Translations under genes and position numbers: made by a program
DNA from: Bacteroidales bacterium GP1
Lineage (GTDB): Bacteria; Bacteroidota; Bacteroidia; Bacteroidales; Muribaculaceae
Length of the DNA stretch: 7,208 nucleotides
NCBI GenBank assembly: GCA_001701105.1
Contig: DAAI01000061.1
Span: 1 to 7,208, forward strand
Reading direction: 5' to 3'
In this document: positions 1-4,291 of the stretch, in pieces
Position numbering within the stretch: the stretch's first letter is position 1
How the letters are laid out: every line of letters starts with the position of its first letter
The notes under the pieces: generated by a model
What the model saw: only the letters and a program-made list of their open reading frames with translations
Told to the model about the DNA's origin: nothing
Database searches by the model: none

Positions 1-55
1 CGTCTAATCTTAAATGAAAGAGCCGTGGGATTTTTATTGAGAATTTGCGTAAATA

Positions 56-87
56 TTTGGCAGAGTGGAAATTTATCACTATCTTTG
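56..87 (+). promoter_or_regulatory. Bacteroidota-type promoter of rpsA
   Basis: A TTTG -33 element lies at 56-59 and TATCTTTG at 80-87, a full match to the Bacteroidota -7 consensus TAnnTTTG, with a 20-nt spacer. Transcription would begin at about 91-93, giving a leader of roughly 55 nt before the rpsA start. The same 20-nt spacing recurs at the two other promoters called in this window. Confidence 0.8.
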
Positions 88-93
88 CGGCGA

Positions 94-113
94 TTATGAC
101 CTCCGAGTCATAA
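94..113 (+). promoter_or_regulatory. Hairpin at the 5' end of the rpsA leader
   Basis: TTATGAC (94-100) and GTCATAA (107-113) form a perfect 7-bp inverted repeat around the 6-nt loop CTCCGA. The hairpin starts within a few nucleotides of the predicted transcription start, so it should cap the mRNA 5' end. The stem-loop boundary carries ACCTCC (99-104), the same sequence as the anti-Shine-Dalgarno core at the 3' end of 16S rRNA. The rest of the leader (114-148) is A/T-rich and looks unstructured, which suits initiation without a Shine-Dalgarno sequence. A role in mRNA stability or S1 autoregulation is inference. Confidence 0.5.
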
Positions 114-148
114 TAGAGAGATTTATTTACCTTATTACTAACTAATTA

Positions 149-1945
149 ATGACTGAATTGAAAATTCAAACCCCGATCGAGGATTTCGATTGGGATGCCT
201 ATGAAAATGGCACAGAAGCCGGATCGAAGAGCCGCGAGGAGCTTACTCGCACCTACGACGAGTCTCTTAAGACGGCTAAAGAAAACGAGGTGGTAACCGG
301 CACAGTAAAATCGATCTCCAAGCGTGAAGTGCGCGTGGATATCGGCATGAAATCGGATGCCATCATCCCTATAAGCGAATTCCGCTACAACCCCGACCTC
401 AAAGAGGGCGACCAGGTTGAAGTCTATATCGAGACTCTGGAAGACAAGAACGGTCAGCTCCGCCTTTCCCACAAGAAGGCTTGCCAGACACGCAGCTGGG
501 ATCGCGTGAACCAGGCTCTCCAGAACGATGAAATAATCAAGGGTTATGTCAAGAGCCGCACAAAGGGCGGTATGATTGTCGACATCTTCGGGATCGAGGC
601 TTTCCTCCCCGGTAGCCAGATCGACGTCCGTCCTATCCGCGACTACGACGTTTACCTCGACAAGACCATGGAATTCAAGGTTGTTAAAATCAACCAGGAA
701 TACCGGAATGTTGTCGTATCCCACAAGGCTCTCATCGAGGCTGAGCTTGAAGCCCAGAAGCGTGAGATTATCTCGAAACTCGAAAAAGGTCAGGTACTCG
801 AAGGTAAGGTTAAGAATATCACCAACTATGGTGTATTCGTCGACCTCGGAGGCGTGGACGGACTCGTTCACATCACCGATCTTTCATGGGGTCGTATCTC
901 CGATCCGCGTGAGGTTGTGGAACTCGATCAGGACATCAAGGTCGTAATCCTCGACTTCGATAATGAGAAAAAGCGCATCGCCCTTGGTATCAAGCAGCTC
1001 ATGCCGCACCCCTGGGACAACCTCGACGCTAATCTCAAAGTTGGCGATCATGTCAAAGGCCGCGTAGTTGTCATGGCCGACTATGGCGCATTTGTAGAGG
1101 TTCAGCCGGGAGTTGAAGGTCTGATCCACGTATCGGAAATGAGCTGGAGCCAGCACCTCCGCAGCGCTCAGGATTTCCTGAAGACAGGCGACGAAGTCGA
1201 GGCTGTTATCCTTACTCTTGACCGCGATGAGCGCAAGATGAGCCTTGGCCTCAAGCAGCTCAAGAAAGACCCATGGGAAGACATCGAGCAGAAATATGCT
1301 ATCGGTTCACGCCACACTGCCAAAGTGCGTAACTTTACCCACTTCGGCGTATTCGTGGAGATCGAGGAAGGTGTGGATGGTCTTATCCATATCTCCGACC
1401 TTTCATGGACTAAGAAAATCAAGCACCCCAGCGAGTTCACGCAGGTTGGCAATGAGATAGAGGTTCAAGTTCTTGAAATCGATAAGAGCAACCGTCGCCT
1501 AAGCCTCGGCCATAAGCAGCTTGAGGAGAATCCTTGGGAAGTGTTTGAAACGATCTTTACAGTCGGCTCAATCCACGAGGGCGTAGTGACCGAAGTTCTC
1601 GACAAGGGCGCTGTCGTATCCCTTGAGCATGGTGTAGAAGGGTTCGCAACTCCGAAACATCTTGTAAAAGAGGATGGCACACAAGCCAAGCTCGATGAAA
1701 AGCTCCCGTTCAAGGTTATCGAATTTAACAAAGATAACAAACGCATCATCTTAAGCCACAGCCGAATCGCTGAAGACGCCTCACGCGCCGAGAAGCGCGA
1801 GAAAGCGCCTCGCCGTGCTGAAAAGCGCGAGAAACCGGCTGCCGAACCTACAACGGCCCAGACAATCGAGCGTACTACCCTCGGTGACCTCGGTGCCCTT
1901 CAGGCTCTCAAGGAGCAGATGCAGAAAGAGGAAAAGAAAGGCTGA
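149..1945 (+). CDS. rpsA: 30S ribosomal protein S1
   Basis: S1 binds single-stranded mRNA and helps load it on the 30S subunit. The 598-residue product has six OB-fold S1 repeats, at about 46-110, 126-193, 213-282, 298-368, 385-455 and 472-537. Repeats 3-5 are the most canonical, each with a GxFV(E/D) strand followed by G(L)(V/I)H(V/I/S)S/T-D/E-(L/M)SW. The linkers after repeats 3, 4 and 5 share a PW motif (PHPWD, KDPWE, ENPWE). The tail (about 541-572) is charged and low in complexity, with RAEKREK present twice, and is followed by a TLGDLGALQALKEQM segment that resembles the usual Bacteroidales C-terminus. The length fits the family. The ATG is preceded by TAACTAATTA and no Shine-Dalgarno, normal for this phylum. 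The gene is monocistronic, between its own promoter and terminator. Identification is secure. Confidence 0.98.
   Translation: MTELKIQTPIEDFDWDAYENGTEAGSKSREELTRTYDESLKTAKENEVVTGTVKSISKREVRVDIGMKSDAIIPISEFRYNPDLKEGDQVEVYIETLEDKNGQLRLSHKKACQTRSWDRVNQALQNDEIIKGYVKSRTKGGMIVDIFGIEAFLPGSQIDVRPIRDYDVYLDKTMEFKVVKINQEYRNVVVSHKALIEAELEAQKREIISKLEKGQVLEGKVKNITNYGVFVDLGGVDGLVHITDLSWGRISDPREVVELDQDIKVVILDFDNEKKRIALGIKQLMPHPWDNLDANLKVGDHVKGRVVVMADYGAFVEVQPGVEGLIHVSEMSWSQHLRSAQDFLKTGDEVEAVILTLDRDERKMSLGLKQLKKDPWEDIEQKYAIGSRHTAKVRNFTHFGVFVEIEEGVDGLIHISDLSWTKKIKHPSEFTQVGNEIEVQVLEIDKSNRRLSLGHKQLEENPWEVFETIFTVGSIHEGVVTEVLDKGAVVSLEHGVEGFATPKHLVKEDGTQAKLDEKLPFKVIEFNKDNKRIILSHSRIAEDASRAEKREKAPRRAEKREKPAAEPTTAQTIERTTLGDLGALQALKEQMQKEEKKG
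1784..1834 (+). repeat. Tandem RAEKREK coding repeat in the S1 tail
   Basis: Codons 546-552 and 556-562 both encode RAEKREK, giving a near-identical 21-nt direct repeat with a 30-nt period (CGCGCCGAGAAG... versus CGTGCTGAAAAG...). It lies in the basic, probably disordered tail after the sixth S1 repeat. A short internal duplication is the simplest explanation, and such tails vary in length between related species. Confidence 0.7.
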
Positions 1946-1996
1946 TACGAAATATCCGCAATTTCCGGAACTCTGCCGGACGCAAAAATATCTTAC

Positions 1997-2033
1997 GAGG
2001 TTGTGTCAATCACATGGCGCAACCTCATTTTTT
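1997..2033 (+). terminator. Intrinsic terminator of rpsA
   Basis: GAGGTTGTG (1997-2005) pairs with CGCAACCTC (2018-2026) over nine base pairs, one of them a G-U wobble, around a 12-nt loop. After one A comes a run of six T (2028-2033). It lies 51 nt after the rpsA stop and before the next promoter, so it should isolate rpsA from the downstream genes. Confidence 0.85.
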
Positions 2034-2066
2034 ACACCCGGTTTTACCCACATTTTTACACACGCA
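2031..2066 (+). repeat. Three TTTAC repeats with a 12-nt period
   Basis: TTTAC begins at 2031, 2043 and 2055, exactly 12 nt apart, each followed by AC or CC. The first copy overlaps the T-run of the rpsA terminator and the last ends 9 nt before the -33 element of the next promoter. It may be an upstream regulator-binding array or chance in A/T-rich DNA. Confidence 0.3.
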
Positions 2067-2075
2067 CGCTCAATT

Positions 2076-2107
2076 TTTGTGCATATCAAAAAGATTTTGT
2101 AATTTTA
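2076..2107 (+). promoter_or_regulatory. Bacteroidota-type promoter of the small secreted protein gene
   Basis: TTTG (2076-2079) and TAATTTTA (2100-2107) are separated by 20 nt. The -7 element matches TAnnTTTG except at the final G. Transcription would start near 2111-2113, leaving a very short leader before the ATG at 2126. The promoter may also feed ilvE and the HD gene, because I see no terminator before 4100. Confidence 0.6.
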
Positions 2108-2111
2108 CAAA
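2096..2111. promoter_or_regulatory. Palindromic operator-like site over the -7 element
   Basis: TTTGTAA (2096-2102) and TTACAAA (2105-2111) form a perfect inverted repeat with a 2-bp centre. The 16-bp site covers the whole -7 element and reaches the predicted transcription start, a position where a bound dimeric repressor would block initiation. No specific regulator is recognised. The A/T-rich setting raises the chance of coincidence. Confidence 0.35.
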
Positions 2112-2125
2112 TCAAACCGGAGATT

Positions 2126-2455
2126 ATGCGCTTAGCCCGATTTATGATATGCCTTATTCTTATGGCGATGGCACAGCTATCGCCCTGCACGGCATATGCA
2201 AAAGGGTGGGAACCGAGCAAATCGGAAAGAGCAGAAGCCAAGCTCGTGGTGCGAGATGCAGTGATTGAGGTGCGCTCTGTGCCGGGCCTTATAATCGTGA
2301 CCTCCACTCATCCGACTCCCATAAAGATTTTCACAATCTTAGGACGGTTGGTAAATTCCGACACGCTTCCCCCGGGCACGATGCAGTTCACCGTTCCGGC
2401 TCATGGAGTATATATCGTACAGGCCGGCGACCTTACCTGTAAAGTAGCCGTATGA
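2126..2455 (+). CDS. Small secreted protein resembling a lone T9SS type A C-terminal domain
   Basis: The product has 109 residues. Residues 1-25 form a signal peptide: basic start MRLAR, a hydrophobic core rich in Met, Leu and Ile, and an AYA cleavage site before KG. There is no lipobox. The mature ~84 residues are predicted to be mostly beta strands. The segment from about 46 to the end, with IKIFTILGRLV (66-76), PPGTMQFTVP (82-91), GVYIVQAG (94-101) and a terminal CKVAV, has the layout of type IX secretion type A sorting domains (hydrophobic-x-LGRLV, then G-(V/I)-Y-(I/L)-V, then K-V-x-V). No cargo domain precedes it. C105 is the only cysteine in the mature chain. The ATG at 2126 was chosen over upstream TTG codons because it gives an intact signal peptide and fits the promoter. 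An Ig-like DUF3244-type protein is an alternative. The function is unknown. Confidence 0.75.
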   Translation: MRLARFMICLILMAMAQLSPCTAYAKGWEPSKSERAEAKLVVRDAVIEVRSVPGLIIVTSTHPTPIKIFTILGRLVNSDTLPPGTMQFTVPAHGVYIVQAGDLTCKVAV

Positions 2456-2516
2456 TCCTGGTCGCAGAACTCCGCAAATATTGAAACAACTTAAATCTAA
2501 CCGATACACAATAACA

Positions 2517-3548
2517 ATGGAAAAGAAAGATATTCAGTGGGGAAGCCTCCCCTTCGGGTATGTAAAGGCCGACTATAACGTACGCTGCACATATCGCGAC
2601 GGCAAATGGGGTCCGATAGAAGTGAGCGACTCCGAGTATGTACCTCTTCATATAGCAGCCTCCTGCCTCCATTATGGGCAGGAATCTTTCGAGGGTCTGA
2701 AAGCCTTCCGTGGTGTCGATGGTAAGGTGAGGGTATTCCGAATGGATGAGAATGCCAAGCGATTCATCCGCAGCGCCGAGGGCATCGCCATGCAGCCACT
2801 GCCCGAGGAAATCTTCAAGGAGATGGTTCGCACGGTAGTGAAACTCAACGAGAATCTGATTCCTCCTTATGGCACAGGCGCATCACTCTACATCCGGCCC
2901 CTCGAAATCGGCATCAGCCCGAAAATTGGTGTCAGCCCGGCCGAAGAATACATGGTTATAATGCTCGTAACCCCCGTGGGTCCCTATTTCAAGAATGGCT
3001 TCAAGCCTTCAAAAGTATGCCTGAGCCGCGATTATGACCGTGTAGCTCCCAAAGGCACCGGTTCCATTAAGATCGGAGGCAACTATGCCGCATCTCTCGT
3101 GGCCGGCCAGAAAGCTCACGACCTGGGTTATGCCGTGATGCTTTACCTCGACCCAAAAGAGAAAAAATACCTGGATGAGTGCGGAGCAGCCAATTTCTTC
3201 GGTATTAAGAACAATACATACACCACACCGGCTTCCGAGACTATTCTTCCCTCCATCACCAACAAGAGCCTGCGCCAGATTGCGGAAGATATGGGTATGA
3301 AAGTAGAGCCGCGCCATATTCCCTATGAAGAACTGGCAGAGTTCGAGGAAGTGGGCACATGCGGAACAGCAGCCGTCTGCTCACCAATCGGCCAGATCGA
3401 CGACCTTGACAACGGCCGCCAATTCATATATGGCATGGAAGAATCAGGGCCGGTTATCAAGAAACTCTACGATGCACTCCGCGCCATTCAGCATGGTGAG
3501 GCCGAGGATACTCACGGCTGGTGCGAGATAATAGAATTCCCGGAATAA
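2517..3548 (+). CDS. ilvE: Branched-chain amino acid aminotransferase (PLP fold type IV)
   Basis: This cytoplasmic enzyme transfers amino groups between glutamate and the 2-oxo acids of leucine, isoleucine and valine, the last step of their synthesis and the first of their breakdown. The 343 residues show the family hallmarks in order: YGQESFEGLKAFR (53-65) near the N-terminus; the PLP-binding lysine K185 in IKIGGNYAASL; LYLDPKEKKYLDECGAANFF (209-228), including the conserved glutamate E221; LPSITNKSL (244-252), a variant of the usual LPGITR; and GTCGTAAVCSPIG (280-292) in the cofactor phosphate region. The length fits bacterial and Bacteroidales BCATs. The ATG at 2517 follows CACAATAACA, an A-rich leader typical of the phylum; a TTG at 2481 would add 12 non-conserved residues. 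It lies 61 bp after the small secreted protein gene with no clear promoter between, and 12 nt before the HD gene. No other ilv or leu genes are in view. Confidence 0.95.
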   Translation: MEKKDIQWGSLPFGYVKADYNVRCTYRDGKWGPIEVSDSEYVPLHIAASCLHYGQESFEGLKAFRGVDGKVRVFRMDENAKRFIRSAEGIAMQPLPEEIFKEMVRTVVKLNENLIPPYGTGASLYIRPLEIGISPKIGVSPAEEYMVIMLVTPVGPYFKNGFKPSKVCLSRDYDRVAPKGTGSIKIGGNYAASLVAGQKAHDLGYAVMLYLDPKEKKYLDECGAANFFGIKNNTYTTPASETILPSITNKSLRQIAEDMGMKVEPRHIPYEELAEFEEVGTCGTAAVCSPIGQIDDLDNGRQFIYGMEESGPVIKKLYDALRAIQHGEAEDTHGWCEIIEFPE

Positions 3549-3560
3549 GCTATCGTATTA

Positions 3561-4100
3561 GTGATCGATACCGACAGGATACTCGACCGTTTTTATGAGC
3601 GTGGCAGCGGGCTGCGCAAGATTCTTGAGACTCATAGTCGCCTTGTAGGCGAAAAGGCTCTCGACTGCGCCCGTCGCCACAACCTTGATATAGATGCCGA
3701 TTTCGTGTGGGAGGCCTCCCTCCTCCACGATATCGGCATTGTGATGTGTAAGGCTCCGGCAATCCTATGCAATGGATCGGAAGAATATATAAGGCATGGA
3801 ATTATTGGCCGTGAAATGCTCGATGCGCTTAATCTGTATCGTCATGCTCTCGTTTGCGAGCGGCATACTGGAGCCGGTCTGACAATCTCCGATATTAAAT
3901 CCCAAAATCTTCCATTGCCTCTACGCGACATGACCCCGCAGACCACTGAGGAACGCCTTATATGTTACGCAGATAAATTTTTCTCCAAATCAGGCGATTA
4001 TAAAAAAGAAAAACCTTTCGATAAGGTTCTTGCCTCTATGTCACGCCATGGCGAAGATACTTTGCATCGCTTCCTTCGCCTCCATGAAGAATTCGGATAA
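3561..4100 (+). CDS. HD-domain metal-dependent phosphohydrolase, YqeK-like ligand pattern
   Basis: The 179-residue protein is essentially one HD domain, with no signal peptide or membrane segment, so it is cytoplasmic. The metal-binding signature is complete: H25 in THSRLV, H56-D57 in LLHDIGI, H79 in RHGIIG, H102 in ERHTGAG and D138 in YADKF. This H, HD, H, H, D order is that of binuclear HD hydrolases such as YqeK (diadenosine tetraphosphate hydrolase), and the contexts HGxxG and HTxG also match that family. A nucleotide or dinucleotide substrate is therefore inferred, not shown. Close relatives in Bacteroidales are, as far as I know, uncharacterised HD or HDIG proteins. Translation must begin at GTG 3561, since no ATG lies between the ilvE stop and the conserved region. 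With only 12 nt after ilvE, the two are almost certainly cotranscribed. There is no convincing terminator after it. Confidence 0.9.
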   Translation: MIDTDRILDRFYERGSGLRKILETHSRLVGEKALDCARRHNLDIDADFVWEASLLHDIGIVMCKAPAILCNGSEEYIRHGIIGREMLDALNLYRHALVCERHTGAGLTISDIKSQNLPLPLRDMTPQTTEERLICYADKFFSKSGDYKKEKPFDKVLASMSRHGEDTLHRFLRLHEEFG

Positions 4101-4253
4101 GCAGCAGCATGGATGCTGGGTCTCTTTGATACAACCTATATCCGTCGAAATGATGGGTGAGCCATCAAAATCGATATAGTTCTCCATTTCCATCTTCTTG
4201 GACAACCTTTCTCCATTGACTTTCCATTTAATTTTTGTTAAATATTCCTTCAT
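4041..4253 (-). other. Doubtful minus-strand ORF covering the HD-receptor spacer
   Basis: A 70-codon minus-strand ORF starts at ATG 4253. Its first ~51 codons fill the spacer and the rest run antisense into the last 60 nt of the HD gene. The translation begins MKEYLTKIKWKVNGERL, is rich in Lys and Glu, continues with YIDFDGSPIISTDIG, and has three consecutive cysteines near the HD gene end. It has an A/T-rich spacer-side start, but no Bacteroidota promoter is visible on the minus strand and only 38 bp separate it from the divergent receptor start. I recognise no family. It could be a decayed gene fragment, a real convergent small gene, or chance. Confidence 0.2.
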
Positions 4254-4291
4254 GCTTTAATCTATTACCGTTCCGAGCCGTCAGAATTGGT

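Noticed and set aside
1..99. Open + strand frame from the window edge to a TGA at 97-99, possibly the tail of an upstream gene
   Set aside because: The frame runs straight through the rpsA promoter and into its leader hairpin, and its translation shows no coding character. I see no gene in the first 55 bases.
146..871. 241-codon minus-strand ORF antisense to rpsA
   Set aside because: It lies wholly within the conserved S1 reading frame. Long antisense ORFs are a common by-product of biased codon use in highly expressed genes, and it shows no recognisable family.
1964..1980. Second small hairpin (TCCGG/CCGGA) just after the rpsA stop
   Set aside because: Only five base pairs with no T-run after it. 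The hairpin at 1997-2033 is the real terminator candidate.
2003..2125. N-terminal extension of the small secreted protein to an upstream TTG start
   Set aside because: It would read through the rpsA terminator and the promoter, and would bury the signal peptide inside the protein. ATG 2126 fits better.
2456..2516. Separate promoter for ilvE
   Set aside because: TAAATCTA at 2492-2499 only loosely resembles TAnnTTTG and no TTTG lies at the right distance upstream. Cotranscription from 2076 is equally possible.
4105..4118. Terminator after the HD gene
   Set aside because: CAGCA/TGCTG gives only a 5-bp stem, followed by GGTCTCTTTG rather than a T-run.
4229..4236. -7 element (TAATTTTT) for the receptor gene
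   Set aside because: It is one base off consensus and no TTTG lies near 20 nt upstream. In T-rich DNA such matches are common.
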